Notes: a model not told the origin generated them from the sequence alone. A DNA stretch of 64,000 nucleotides from Sipunculus nudus (GCA_026874595.1 CM049306.1:55923519-55987518); one strand, 5' to 3'; shown: positions 34,295 to 44,413, numbered from the stretch's first letter. Numbers and translations are program-made.

Positions 34295-36397
34295 CTAGGT
34301 TTTAAAATATTTCAGGGTGAATTTGTTTTGATGGCGGCACTTGGAGAGAATTTCAGCTCTTGAGTTCAACAATGATCCAGGGGGGGCCGTAGCTATAAGT
34401 AGCTTTTCAGACAAGCAGAGATCACACTTCCTAGTCCCACAGAAGTAAGGTGCTGCCTTGGCAGATATTTCCCAGGAGAGCTTGTAATTGATATTGTTGT
34501 CTTTTAGTGACCAAATGTGTTTAGACAGTTCAGTGTTTTTAGCGTGGGATCTGTTCCGAAAGGATTGCTTGTGGTTATTATATCTTGTCTTGAAATCACC
34601 TTCAGTACACCCTATGTAGTGTTTCACGTCATTGTCTGTTCTAACTGTTGCTTTATAGACAATGCATTTCAGCTGACATTGACCATTCATAGGACATTCG
34701 TCTTTTTTACGGCAGTTACATTGTTTTTGGGGTGCATTCACAGCATTGTCAGAATTTAGAACCTTCATATTATGTTTGCTGATCAGGTTAGACATGTTGG
34801 GTAGACAGCTGTAGCTAATTTTCAAATTGTTCCTGTTGAATAACCTGTGGTACCTGTGATGTTGAGGGAAGTGTTTTTCAACTAGTTTCATGAATTTTCT
34901 GCCAATGTTGGTTTTTACATGACGGCTGTAGGGTGGATTAAACCATATTATTTTCCTTTTCCTGTTTCTCTTGCTTTTCACTGTTGGTTCAACATATTTT
35001 AAGCTTTCTGAGAACCCGCTTTTCGCTAAAGCTTCATCATACATGGGTTTGGCTTTCATAAATAGCTCTTTATTGCAGGAGTTGTCAGAAACACGTTTAC
35101 TGATCATCATAGGTATCTGCCTAATGATAGCTGGGGGGTGATTGGATTGTGCGTGGATATAGAGAGGGTCATTGTTCGGTTTTCTGTAAGGGTAGAAGAC
35201 GTCATTTTGGAGGTCGAATGTTACGTCTAAGAAATCTGTGCAGGTCAGGTTAGTTTCAATGGTTATCTTTAACCCAACATTGGAAAAGAGTTTGATCATT
35301 TTCTTACGGGTGCTGTCTGCTTTGGGTCCAGACATGTTGGGGAAACAACCTAAACCGTCATCACGATACAGGCCTAGAGCATTTACACCAAATTCCTTTT
35401 TCAACATATCTAGGATGTATAAACCAACAATTTCGCATACTTCAGCGCCATCAAAACTGCCCATGGTGACGTCAAAACTAGTGTGATCTTTTTTCACCCA
35501 GGTGTTACCGTTGCTAAACAGTAAGCTTTTCCTGCTGTGCAGGATGGTTTTGATAACATCCTCTGGAATGGAGACCATGGTATTGGCAAATTTGAGGGCT
35601 TTCATGAGAAGATCTTCTGTGATCGAGGGGTAAAAGTCAACAATATCAAACTTTATGAACTTAGATTTTTGTTTCAGCTTCAATTTCTTGAACCAAGATA
35701 TTACCTGTGCGGTATTTTGCCACTGGTTGAGTTTGGTTTTCAGTCTCAGTTGGCTATTAATTTTTTCCAAGTGCTTTTTGCTAATGATACCTATTTCAGA
35801 TTTTGCTGGATTAATCAATCTGCACTTGGGGTTTTGTTCAAAATTATCCTTGTGGTCTTTCAAAGTAATGTAAGCATTGCGCTCGGCCATGACTTCGATG
35901 CGGTCTGCTAGGTTAAGGAAACCGGCTATTTCTTTGGCTTCTGTATTGATATTTTTACAGATATTTCTGTCTGCTTTTTTGTATGTCTTAGTGATGTTTT
36001 CTGTAAGAAGTTTATTGTAGTGTTCTTTCGGCATACTGTACAGGTTGGTTGTCTTATCTGCCTGTACTAGGAGATTGTCAGATTGTCTGATTGTTTTGAT
36101 GTCATTGGCCATTTGTTTCTGGAATGCATTGTGTGAGTGCTGAAATTCAATGTTCCGGACCATTTCGTAGATATCACTTTCAAATGCCCTGAGGTGTTCG
36201 CTATGAGGGGGTGAATATGTGGTTTTGAATCCATAGTTTTGTTTATCTGAAGTTTGACCAGGGTTTTCGAAATGGAATGCCTTCCATCGCATTCTCCGAA
36301 GTAGGCTTTCAACTTTACTTATCAGGGATTTGGTATAGGACAGATTACTAGGGATGGGAATGTTTTTCAAAGAGTAGTTGAAGTTAGCTTTGTTCAT
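34295..36397 (-). CDS. Penelope-like reverse transcriptase with GIY-YIG endonuclease (copy L1)
   Basis: Identical at protein level to copies L2, R1 and R2, with no stop or frameshift. Exact identity over 700 codons in four copies means recent duplication, gene conversion or one insertion event that wrote all copies. Its divergent partner R1 starts 1.2 kb away on the other strand, so any promoter in the leaders would sit back to back around 37010. Confidence 0.92.
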   Translation of the reverse strand: MNKANFNYSLKNIPIPSNLSYTKSLISKVESLLRRMRWKAFHFENPGQTSDKQNYGFKTTYSPPHSEHLRAFESDIYEMVRNIEFQHSHNAFQKQMANDIKTIRQSDNLLVQADKTTNLYSMPKEHYNKLLTENITKTYKKADRNICKNINTEAKEIAGFLNLADRIEVMAERNAYITLKDHKDNFEQNPKCRLINPAKSEIGIISKKHLEKINSQLRLKTKLNQWQNTAQVISWFKKLKLKQKSKFIKFDIVDFYPSITEDLLMKALKFANTMVSIPEDVIKTILHSRKSLLFSNGNTWVKKDHTSFDVTMGSFDGAEVCEIVGLYILDMLKKEFGVNALGLYRDDGLGCFPNMSGPKADSTRKKMIKLFSNVGLKITIETNLTCTDFLDVTFDLQNDVFYPYRKPNNDPLYIHAQSNHPPAIIRQIPMMISKRVSDNSCNKELFMKAKPMYDEALAKSGFSESLKYVEPTVKSKRNRKRKIIWFNPPYSRHVKTNIGRKFMKLVEKHFPQHHRYHRLFNRNNLKISYSCLPNMSNLISKHNMKVLNSDNAVNAPQKQCNCRKKDECPMNGQCQLKCIVYKATVRTDNDVKHYIGCTEGDFKTRYNNHKQSFRNRSHAKNTELSKHIWSLKDNNINYKLSWEISAKAAPYFCGTRKCDLCLSEKLLIATAPPGSLLNSRAEILSKCRHQNKFTLKYFKT

Positions 36398-36570
36398 TCT
36401 GTAGATGTTACAAGTTGAATTTCTGGACAGGGTGGGTTAACAAAAGTGCTCGACAACGTACCTGTCGCTGGAGCTGGAGTAGAAGGTAGTGTTACCCTCC
36501 GATGTAAAGTGCTCTATGGCCTACAAGCTAGGCCAGAGCGGTATAACTCTGAAGAAAAACAACACTGTTA

Positions 36571-36618
36571 ATTCACAACAGACTGTTTCACGGGATGCGA
36601 CCCGATCATCAGGTGAAT
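36571..36618 (-). ncRNA. Hammerhead ribozyme motif, unit L1
   Basis: Identical motif in the inner left leader, about 390 bases from the palindrome centre. Confidence 0.75.
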
Positions 36619-37401
36619 GTGGTTAGAATGAAGCTAACGTCGTGGTTTGAAAAGCCGAGACTATACGAGATTACGAGATTATGCTTTGTGCGATTCGGGT
36701 CGGGGGGGGGGGGGCATGTGAAAGACTGACACTGATCCTATTGTTCTCGGGTGCACAATAGGAATGGTCGGGGTACACGTGCGATACTGGAACATAACAG
36801 GGCAGGGCAAAGAGGTTATATAATGTAGTAAATAGTAAATATAATACAAAGATATAACCAGGATGCTCAATCAGCATATTGAAATGATTTCTAATAGGGC
36901 CTTGGAAGCAGTGAACATATCAGTAGTATACATATGATATGATAAAAATACACATATACTGTGAAAATACACAATATACAAGGCAAATATACAATATAAA
37001 AGGCAAAGTTATTTGCCTTTTATATTGTATATTTGCCTTGTATATTGTGTATTTTCACAGTATATGTGTATTTTTATCATATCATATGTATACTACTGAT
37101 ATGTTCACTGCTTCCAAGGCCCTATTAGAAATCATTTCAATATGCTGATTGAGCATCCTGGTTATATCTTTGTATTATATTTACTATTTACTACATTATA
37201 TAACCTCTTTGCCCTGCCCTGTTATGTTCCAGTATCGCACGTGTACCCCGACCATTCCTATTGTGCACCCGAGAACAATAGGATCAGTGTCAGTCTTTCA
37301 CATGCCCCCCCCCCCCCCGGCCCGAATCGCACAAAGCATAATCTCGTAATCTCGTATAGTCTCGGCTTTTCAAACCACGACGTTAGCTTCATTCTAACCA
37401 C

Positions 37402-37449
37402 ATTCACCTGATGATCGGGTCGCATCCCGTGAAACAGTCTGTTGTGAAT
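37402..37449 (+). ncRNA. Hammerhead ribozyme motif, unit R1
   Basis: Type I layout. Stem I pairs ATTCAC with GTGAAT (6 of 6). The core CTGATGA is followed by stem II CGGG/CCCG with a TCGCAT loop and one U-U at its base, then GAAA. Stem III is ACA/TGT with a GTC loop, and U is the cleavage-site residue. The expected cut is between 37443 and 37444. Hammerheads in the pseudo-LTRs of Penelope-like elements are established knowledge, and the element context supports the call. A GUU cleavage triplet is permitted but usually slower than GUC. Confidence 0.78.
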
Positions 37450-37622
37450 TAACAGTGTTGTTTTTCTTCAGAGTTATACCGCTCTGGCCTAGCTTGTAGG
37501 CCATAGAGCACTTTACATCGGAGGGTAACACTACCTTCTACTCCAGCTCCAGCGACAGGTACGTTGTCGAGCACTTTTGTTAACCCACCCTGTCCAGAAA
37601 TTCAACTTGTAACATCTACAGA

Positions 37623-39725
37623 ATGAACAAAGCTAACTTCAACTACTCTTTGAAAAACATTCCCATCCCTAGTAATCTGTCCTATACCAAATCCCTGATA
37701 AGTAAAGTTGAAAGCCTACTTCGGAGAATGCGATGGAAGGCATTCCATTTCGAAAACCCTGGTCAAACTTCAGATAAACAAAACTATGGATTCAAAACCA
37801 CATATTCACCCCCTCATAGCGAACACCTCAGGGCATTTGAAAGTGATATCTACGAAATGGTCCGGAACATTGAATTTCAGCACTCACACAATGCATTCCA
37901 GAAACAAATGGCCAATGACATCAAAACAATCAGACAATCTGACAATCTCCTAGTACAGGCAGATAAGACAACCAACCTGTACAGTATGCCGAAAGAACAC
38001 TACAATAAACTTCTTACAGAAAACATCACTAAGACATACAAAAAAGCAGACAGAAATATCTGTAAAAATATCAATACAGAAGCCAAAGAAATAGCCGGTT
38101 TCCTTAACCTAGCAGACCGCATCGAAGTCATGGCCGAGCGCAATGCTTACATTACTTTGAAAGACCACAAGGATAATTTTGAACAAAACCCCAAGTGCAG
38201 ATTGATTAATCCAGCAAAATCTGAAATAGGTATCATTAGCAAAAAGCACTTGGAAAAAATTAATAGCCAACTGAGACTGAAAACCAAACTCAACCAGTGG
38301 CAAAATACCGCACAGGTAATATCTTGGTTCAAGAAATTGAAGCTGAAACAAAAATCTAAGTTCATAAAGTTTGATATTGTTGACTTTTACCCCTCGATCA
38401 CAGAAGATCTTCTCATGAAAGCCCTCAAATTTGCCAATACCATGGTCTCCATTCCAGAGGATGTTATCAAAACCATCCTGCACAGCAGGAAAAGCTTACT
38501 GTTTAGCAACGGTAACACCTGGGTGAAAAAAGATCACACTAGTTTTGACGTCACCATGGGCAGTTTTGATGGCGCTGAAGTATGCGAAATTGTTGGTTTA
38601 TACATCCTAGATATGTTGAAAAAGGAATTTGGTGTAAATGCTCTAGGCCTGTATCGTGATGACGGTTTAGGTTGTTTCCCCAACATGTCTGGACCCAAAG
38701 CAGACAGCACCCGTAAGAAAATGATCAAACTCTTTTCCAATGTTGGGTTAAAGATAACCATTGAAACTAACCTGACCTGCACAGATTTCTTAGACGTAAC
38801 ATTCGACCTCCAAAATGACGTCTTCTACCCTTACAGAAAACCGAACAATGACCCTCTCTATATCCACGCACAATCCAATCACCCCCCAGCTATCATTAGG
38901 CAGATACCTATGATGATCAGTAAACGTGTTTCTGACAACTCCTGCAATAAAGAGCTATTTATGAAAGCCAAACCCATGTATGATGAAGCTTTAGCGAAAA
39001 GCGGGTTCTCAGAAAGCTTAAAATATGTTGAACCAACAGTGAAAAGCAAGAGAAACAGGAAAAGGAAAATAATATGGTTTAATCCACCCTACAGCCGTCA
39101 TGTAAAAACCAACATTGGCAGAAAATTCATGAAACTAGTTGAAAAACACTTCCCTCAACATCACAGGTACCACAGGTTATTCAACAGGAACAATTTGAAA
39201 ATTAGCTACAGCTGTCTACCCAACATGTCTAACCTGATCAGCAAACATAATATGAAGGTTCTAAATTCTGACAATGCTGTGAATGCACCCCAAAAACAAT
39301 GTAACTGCCGTAAAAAAGACGAATGTCCTATGAATGGTCAATGTCAGCTGAAATGCATTGTCTATAAAGCAACAGTTAGAACAGACAATGACGTGAAACA
39401 CTACATAGGGTGTACTGAAGGTGATTTCAAGACAAGATATAATAACCACAAGCAATCCTTTCGGAACAGATCCCACGCTAAAAACACTGAACTGTCTAAA
39501 CACATTTGGTCACTAAAAGACAACAATATCAATTACAAGCTCTCCTGGGAAATATCTGCCAAGGCAGCACCTTACTTCTGTGGGACTAGGAAGTGTGATC
39601 TCTGCTTGTCTGAAAAGCTACTTATAGCTACGGCCCCCCCTGGATCATTGTTGAACTCAAGAGCTGAAATTCTCTCCAAGTGCCGCCATCAAAACAAATT
39701 CACCCTGAAATATTTTAAAACCTAG
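37623..39725 (+). CDS. Penelope-like reverse transcriptase with GIY-YIG endonuclease (copy R1)
   Basis: A 700-residue single ORF. The N-terminal 170 residues are basic and of unclear role. The reverse transcriptase domain includes the KDHKDNF and CRLINPAK segments, motif A FDIVDFYPSI (250-259, probable catalytic D251), a motif-B-like GSFDGAE segment near 313 and motif C YRDD (344-347). A cysteine cluster follows (C560, C562, C568, C574). The endonuclease has IVY (579-581), YIG (594-596), R605 and H609, the expected GIY-YIG pattern. The C-terminal endonuclease matches canonical EN-containing Penelope-like elements and not the permuted forms with an N-terminal one. The clade is not resolved. 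The ATG is the first in a long frame and keeps the whole conserved region. Confidence 0.93.
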   Translation: MNKANFNYSLKNIPIPSNLSYTKSLISKVESLLRRMRWKAFHFENPGQTSDKQNYGFKTTYSPPHSEHLRAFESDIYEMVRNIEFQHSHNAFQKQMANDIKTIRQSDNLLVQADKTTNLYSMPKEHYNKLLTENITKTYKKADRNICKNINTEAKEIAGFLNLADRIEVMAERNAYITLKDHKDNFEQNPKCRLINPAKSEIGIISKKHLEKINSQLRLKTKLNQWQNTAQVISWFKKLKLKQKSKFIKFDIVDFYPSITEDLLMKALKFANTMVSIPEDVIKTILHSRKSLLFSNGNTWVKKDHTSFDVTMGSFDGAEVCEIVGLYILDMLKKEFGVNALGLYRDDGLGCFPNMSGPKADSTRKKMIKLFSNVGLKITIETNLTCTDFLDVTFDLQNDVFYPYRKPNNDPLYIHAQSNHPPAIIRQIPMMISKRVSDNSCNKELFMKAKPMYDEALAKSGFSESLKYVEPTVKSKRNRKRKIIWFNPPYSRHVKTNIGRKFMKLVEKHFPQHHRYHRLFNRNNLKISYSCLPNMSNLISKHNMKVLNSDNAVNAPQKQCNCRKKDECPMNGQCQLKCIVYKATVRTDNDVKHYIGCTEGDFKTRYNNHKQSFRNRSHAKNTELSKHIWSLKDNNINYKLSWEISAKAAPYFCGTRKCDLCLSEKLLIATAPPGSLLNSRAEILSKCRHQNKFTLKYFKT

Positions 39726-40325
39726 CATTCGTACTAATATTCAGCGTGCCCCCTTAACCCCCCCCCCCCCCCCAACGAGGATCCGCTGGGCAGACTCATT
39801 TGTTCAGGTAGTTGTTCTCTCACTGCTGGCTCGTGGAGTCCATTGGATGACAGGAAAGTTCTACTTTATCCTGGTCTAATGGGCTTTACGACCTTCAGCT
39901 AGGAGACTTGCACCACTTGGTATGGGTATAGTATATTTGCCTTTTATATTGTATATTTGCCTTGTATATTGTGTATTTTCACAGTATATGTGTATTTTTA
40001 TCATATCATATGTATACTACTGATATGTTCACTGCTTCCAAGGCCCTATTAGAAATCATTTCAATATGCTGATTGAGCATCCTGGTTATATCTTTGTATT
40101 ATATTTACTATTTACTACATTATATAACCTCTTTGCCCTGCCCTGTTATGTTCCAGTATCGCACGTGTACCCCGACCATTCCTATTGTGCACCCGAGAAC
40201 AATAGGATCAGTGTCAGTCTTTCACATGCCCCCCCCCCCCCCGACCCGAATCGCACAAAGCATAATCTCGTAATCTCGTATAGTCTCGGCTTTTCAAACC
40301 ACGACGTTAGCTTCATTCTAACCAC

Positions 40326-40373
40326 ATTCACCTGATGATCGGGTCGCATCCCGTGAAACAGTCTGTTGTGAAT
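40326..40373 (+). ncRNA. Hammerhead ribozyme motif, unit R2
   Basis: Identical to the R1 motif and 2,924 bases from it, so cleavage at both would release a unit-length RNA. Confidence 0.75.
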
Positions 40374-40546
40374 TAACAGTGTTGTTTTTCTTCAGAGTTA
40401 TACCGCTCTGGCCTAGCTTGTAGGCCATAGAGCACTTTACATCGGAGGGTAACACTACCTTCTACTCCAGCTCCAGCGACAGGTACGTTGTCGAGCACTT
40501 TTGTTAACCCACCCTGTCCAGAAATTCAACTTGTAACATCTACAGA

Positions 40547-42649
40547 ATGAACAAAGCTAACTTCAACTACTCTTTGAAAAACATTCCCATCCCTAGTAAT
40601 CTGTCCTATACCAAATCCCTGATAAGTAAAGTTGAAAGCCTACTTCGGAGAATGCGATGGAAGGCATTCCATTTCGAAAACCCTGGTCAAACTTCAGATA
40701 AACAAAACTATGGATTCAAAACCACATATTCACCCCCTCATAGCGAACACCTCAGGGCATTTGAAAGTGATATCTACGAAATGGTCCGGAACATTGAATT
40801 TCAGCACTCACACAATGCATTCCAGAAACAAATGGCCAATGACATCAAAACAATCAGACAATCTGACAATCTCCTAGTACAGGCAGATAAGACAACCAAC
40901 CTGTACAGTATGCCGAAAGAACACTACAATAAACTTCTTACAGAAAACATCACTAAGACATACAAAAAAGCAGACAGAAATATCTGTAAAAATATCAATA
41001 CAGAAGCCAAAGAAATAGCCGGTTTCCTTAACCTAGCAGACCGCATCGAAGTCATGGCCGAGCGCAATGCTTACATTACTTTGAAAGACCACAAGGATAA
41101 TTTTGAACAAAACCCCAAGTGCAGATTGATTAATCCAGCAAAATCTGAAATAGGTATCATTAGCAAAAAGCACTTGGAAAAAATTAATAGCCAACTGAGA
41201 CTGAAAACCAAACTCAACCAGTGGCAAAATACCGCACAGGTAATATCTTGGTTCAAGAAATTGAAGCTGAAACAAAAATCTAAGTTCATAAAGTTTGATA
41301 TTGTTGACTTTTACCCCTCGATCACAGAAGATCTTCTCATGAAAGCCCTCAAATTTGCCAATACCATGGTCTCCATTCCAGAGGATGTTATCAAAACCAT
41401 CCTGCACAGCAGGAAAAGCTTACTGTTTAGCAACGGTAACACCTGGGTGAAAAAAGATCACACTAGTTTTGACGTCACCATGGGCAGTTTTGATGGCGCT
41501 GAAGTATGCGAAATTGTTGGTTTATACATCCTAGATATGTTGAAAAAGGAATTTGGTGTAAATGCTCTAGGCCTGTATCGTGATGACGGTTTAGGTTGTT
41601 TCCCCAACATGTCTGGACCCAAAGCAGACAGCACCCGTAAGAAAATGATCAAACTCTTTTCCAATGTTGGGTTAAAGATAACCATTGAAACTAACCTGAC
41701 CTGCACAGATTTCTTAGACGTAACATTCGACCTCCAAAATGACGTCTTCTACCCTTACAGAAAACCGAACAATGACCCTCTCTATATCCACGCACAATCC
41801 AATCACCCCCCAGCTATCATTAGGCAGATACCTATGATGATCAGTAAACGTGTTTCTGACAACTCCTGCAATAAAGAGCTATTTATGAAAGCCAAACCCA
41901 TGTATGATGAAGCTTTAGCGAAAAGCGGGTTCTCAGAAAGCTTAAAATATGTTGAACCAACAGTGAAAAGCAAGAGAAACAGGAAAAGGAAAATAATATG
42001 GTTTAATCCACCCTACAGCCGTCATGTAAAAACCAACATTGGCAGAAAATTCATGAAACTAGTTGAAAAACACTTCCCTCAACATCACAGGTACCACAGG
42101 TTATTCAACAGGAACAATTTGAAAATTAGCTACAGCTGTCTACCCAACATGTCTAACCTGATCAGCAAACATAATATGAAGGTTCTAAATTCTGACAATG
42201 CTGTGAATGCACCCCAAAAACAATGTAACTGCCGTAAAAAAGACGAATGTCCTATGAATGGTCAATGTCAGCTGAAATGCATTGTCTATAAAGCAACAGT
42301 TAGAACAGACAATGACGTGAAACACTACATAGGGTGTACTGAAGGTGATTTCAAGACAAGATATAATAACCACAAGCAATCCTTTCGGAACAGATCCCAC
42401 GCTAAAAACACTGAACTGTCTAAACACATTTGGTCACTAAAAGACAACAATATCAATTACAAGCTCTCCTGGGAAATATCTGCCAAGGCAGCACCTTACT
42501 TCTGTGGGACTAGGAAGTGTGATCTCTGCTTGTCTGAAAAGCTACTTATAGCTACGGCCCCCCCTGGATCATTGTTGAACTCAAGAGCTGAAATTCTCTC
42601 CAAGTGCCGCCATCAAAACAAATTCACCCTGAAATATTTTAAAACCTAG
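40547..42649 (+). CDS. Penelope-like reverse transcriptase with GIY-YIG endonuclease (copy R2)
   Basis: The same intact 700-codon frame as R1, 2,924 bases downstream in tandem. All catalytic residues listed for R1 are present. No poly(A) signal lies right after the stop. The 3' part instead carries a C homopolymer and then the next pseudo-LTR, so a read-through transcript would include the next hammerhead. Confidence 0.92.
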   Translation: MNKANFNYSLKNIPIPSNLSYTKSLISKVESLLRRMRWKAFHFENPGQTSDKQNYGFKTTYSPPHSEHLRAFESDIYEMVRNIEFQHSHNAFQKQMANDIKTIRQSDNLLVQADKTTNLYSMPKEHYNKLLTENITKTYKKADRNICKNINTEAKEIAGFLNLADRIEVMAERNAYITLKDHKDNFEQNPKCRLINPAKSEIGIISKKHLEKINSQLRLKTKLNQWQNTAQVISWFKKLKLKQKSKFIKFDIVDFYPSITEDLLMKALKFANTMVSIPEDVIKTILHSRKSLLFSNGNTWVKKDHTSFDVTMGSFDGAEVCEIVGLYILDMLKKEFGVNALGLYRDDGLGCFPNMSGPKADSTRKKMIKLFSNVGLKITIETNLTCTDFLDVTFDLQNDVFYPYRKPNNDPLYIHAQSNHPPAIIRQIPMMISKRVSDNSCNKELFMKAKPMYDEALAKSGFSESLKYVEPTVKSKRNRKRKIIWFNPPYSRHVKTNIGRKFMKLVEKHFPQHHRYHRLFNRNNLKISYSCLPNMSNLISKHNMKVLNSDNAVNAPQKQCNCRKKDECPMNGQCQLKCIVYKATVRTDNDVKHYIGCTEGDFKTRYNNHKQSFRNRSHAKNTELSKHIWSLKDNNINYKLSWEISAKAAPYFCGTRKCDLCLSEKLLIATAPPGSLLNSRAEILSKCRHQNKFTLKYFKT

Positions 42650-42858
42650 CATTCGTACTAATATTCAGCGTGCCCCCTTAACCCCCCCCCCCCCCCAACG
42701 AGGATCCGCTGGGCAGACTCATTTGTTCAGGTAGTTGTTCTCTCACTGCTGGCTCGTGGAGTCCATTGGATGACAGGAAAGTTCTACTTTATCCTGGTCT
42801 AATGGGCTTTACGACCTTCAGCTAGGAGACTTGCACCACTTGGTATGGGTATAGTATT

Positions 42859-43385
42859 TTTGCCTTTTATATTGTATATTTGCCTTGTATATTGTGTATT
42901 TTCACAGTATATGTGTATTTTTATCATATCATATGTATACTACTGATATGTTCACTGCTTCCAAGGCCCTATTAGAAATCATTTCAATATGCTGATTGAG
43001 CATCCTGGTTATATCTTTGTATTATATTTACTATTTACTACATTATATAACCTCTTTGCCCTGCCCTGTTATGTTCCAGTATCGCACGTGTACCCCGACC
43101 ATTCCTATTGTGCACCCGAGAACAATAGGATCAGTGTCAGTCTTTCACATGCCCCCCCCCCCCGACCCGAATCGCACAAAGCATAATCTCGTAATCTCGT
43201 ATAGTCTCGGCTTTTCAAACCACGACGTTAGCTTCATTCTAACCACATTCACCTGATGATCGGGTCGCATCCCGTGAAACAGTCTGTTGTGAATTAACAG
43301 TGTTGTTTTTCTTCAGAGTTATACCGCTCTGGCCTAGCTTGTAGGCCATAGAGCACTTTACATCGGAGGGTAACACTACCTTCTA
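42859..43385 (+). mobile_element. PLE pseudo-LTR, partial right-end copy
   Basis: The first 527 bases of the unit, ending at CCTTCTA where (TA)n begins. It ends 97 bases beyond the hammerhead cut, further than the left-end partial, so the two array ends are not the same breakpoint. Confidence 0.85.
43247..43294 (+). ncRNA. Hammerhead ribozyme motif, outer right pseudo-LTR
   Basis: Unchanged core and stems, followed by 91 more element bases and then (TA)n. Confidence 0.75.
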
Positions 43386-43436
43386 TATATATATATATAT
43401 ATATATGTACATATATACATATATATTTATATATAT
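43386..43436. repeat. (TA)n-rich tract bordering the PLE cluster on the right
   Basis: TA dinucleotides with a few TGTACA interruptions. It separates the young cluster from an older pseudo-LTR. Confidence 0.9.
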
Positions 43437-43591
43437 TATCTTTGTATTAAATATAAACATTAAAACAACAACAAACCTTTACCCTGTTATGTTCCAGTAT
43501 CGCACGTGTACCCCAACCAATCCTATTGTGCCCCCGAGGACAATAGGATCAGTGTCAGTCATTTACATGCTCTCCCCGATACGCACAAAGC

Positions 43592-44286
43592 TACGTTCTT
43601 TACACAGTGCTGAACCTATGGGCCTACTACCTATATCGTAAGCGCTGTTTGTTATGACCTCGTATCCTGAATTGCTGCACAAGAGGAGAGCATTGTATTT
43701 TGTCCAATCAGATGAGACCTTGTGCTGGAGGATACAGCCAAGCGAGGAATACACGGAGCCAATGTTGTTCATTTCGTTTTGAGTGACAGCTCATCGCCCC
43801 GGTAACCGTCTGAATGGGCCACAGGCTCAGAGAGAATGGCCCCAGACGTAGTTTTCTTAGGGCCTTGGGCACATAGGATGCCCGGCCGGTGAGCTGTTAT
43901 TTAAAAGAAACGTAACAACAAAGGCTGCGTGCACACCTTGCTGGCTGGTTTCAGTTCTGCAGACAACAGATACATGGCTAAGCTTACATAGTCGTAATGT
44001 CATAATCGTATCGGTCGATGTTGCGAGAATGCAGAGGGAGCAATTAAAATTCGACCATAAACTGCCATCAAGCGGCGCTTGAAGTGCAGCAATGGGCGGT
44101 GTAAGGATTCCTGTCGAGTGTATGTTTATTGGCATCTGGTTGGCTTCTTTTCACATCATACGCACGGTTTTTTTTTTCGGCGACAACTAATTGCCATCTG
44201 GTGTCTTAATGTATCAAAAACTGTCAAAGCAGGCAGCGTGAAAATCCGTTGCTTCTTTAGAAGCGCAAGATTTCCGCTGCCTCATA
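43592..44286. mobile_element. Non-autonomous TIR element, 9-bp target duplication, copy C
   Basis: Exact GCACAAAGC repeats flank it (43583-43591 and 44287-44295), and the second copy is what the uninterrupted PLE sequence has. It is in the opposite orientation to copies A and B and starts TACGTTCTTTACAC. The gaggcagcgg hairpin end is at the right. It carries about 230 bp of internal sequence that copies A and B lack. No coding frame was recognised. Confidence 0.85.
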
Positions 44287-44365
44287 GCACAAAGCAAAGG
44301 CCTAATCTCGTAATCTCGCAAAGTCTCGGCTTTTCAAACCACGCCGTTAGCTTCATTCTAAGGAC

Positions 44366-44413
44366 ATTCACCTGATGATCGGGTCGCATCCCGTGAAACA
44401 GACTGAAGTGAAT
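44366..44413 (+). ncRNA. Hammerhead ribozyme motif, decayed copy
   Basis: Stem I, the CTGATGA core, stem II and GAAA are intact. Stem III has changed so that ACA faces TGA, which breaks the closing A-U pair next to the cleavage site. Probably inactive. Confidence 0.6.

Larger units (their letters stand above)
34084..37007 (-). mobile_element. Full PLE unit L1 (inner left)
   Basis: Same structure and length as L2. Its 5' end lies at the palindrome centre, where AGGCAAA meets the GTTA spacer. Confidence 0.9.
37012..39935 (+). mobile_element. Full PLE unit R1 (inner right)
   Basis: Mirror image of L1. Compared with L1 it has one extra C in the leader homopolymer (14 against 13) and one substitution beside it (GGCCCG for GACCCG). 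Its 3' homopolymer is 16 Cs. Confidence 0.9.
39936..42858 (+). mobile_element. Full PLE unit R2
   Basis: In tandem with R1 with no spacer. It is one base shorter because the 3' C run has 15. Near the junction to the next unit GTATATTTGCC has become GTATTTTTGCC. Confidence 0.9.
30696..43385. mobile_element. Head-to-head palindromic cluster of Penelope-like elements
   Basis: The left arm (30696-37007) holds a partial and two full minus-strand units. The right arm (37012-43385) holds two full and one partial plus-strand units. The arms are inverse complements apart from homopolymer length changes and a few substitutions, and are separated only by GTTA (37008-37011). Both outer ends run into (TA)n. 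Penelope-like elements are known to occur in tandem and inverted arrangements with partial copies called pseudo-LTRs. A symmetric set of this quality with a 4-bp centre is unusual. Confidence 0.9.

Noticed and set aside
37142-37411. 89-codon frame in each PLE leader upstream of the main ORF
   Set aside because: Its end shifts frame with the length of the C homopolymer in different copies, so it is not kept as a protein. It overlaps the structured pseudo-LTR.
30696-43385. Palindrome as a sequencing fold-back artefact
   Set aside because: Considered seriously. The two arms end at different element positions with different unique flanks, homopolymer lengths differ and there are isolated substitutions, which a simple hairpin-read artefact would not give. 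Long-read confirmation is still the decisive test.
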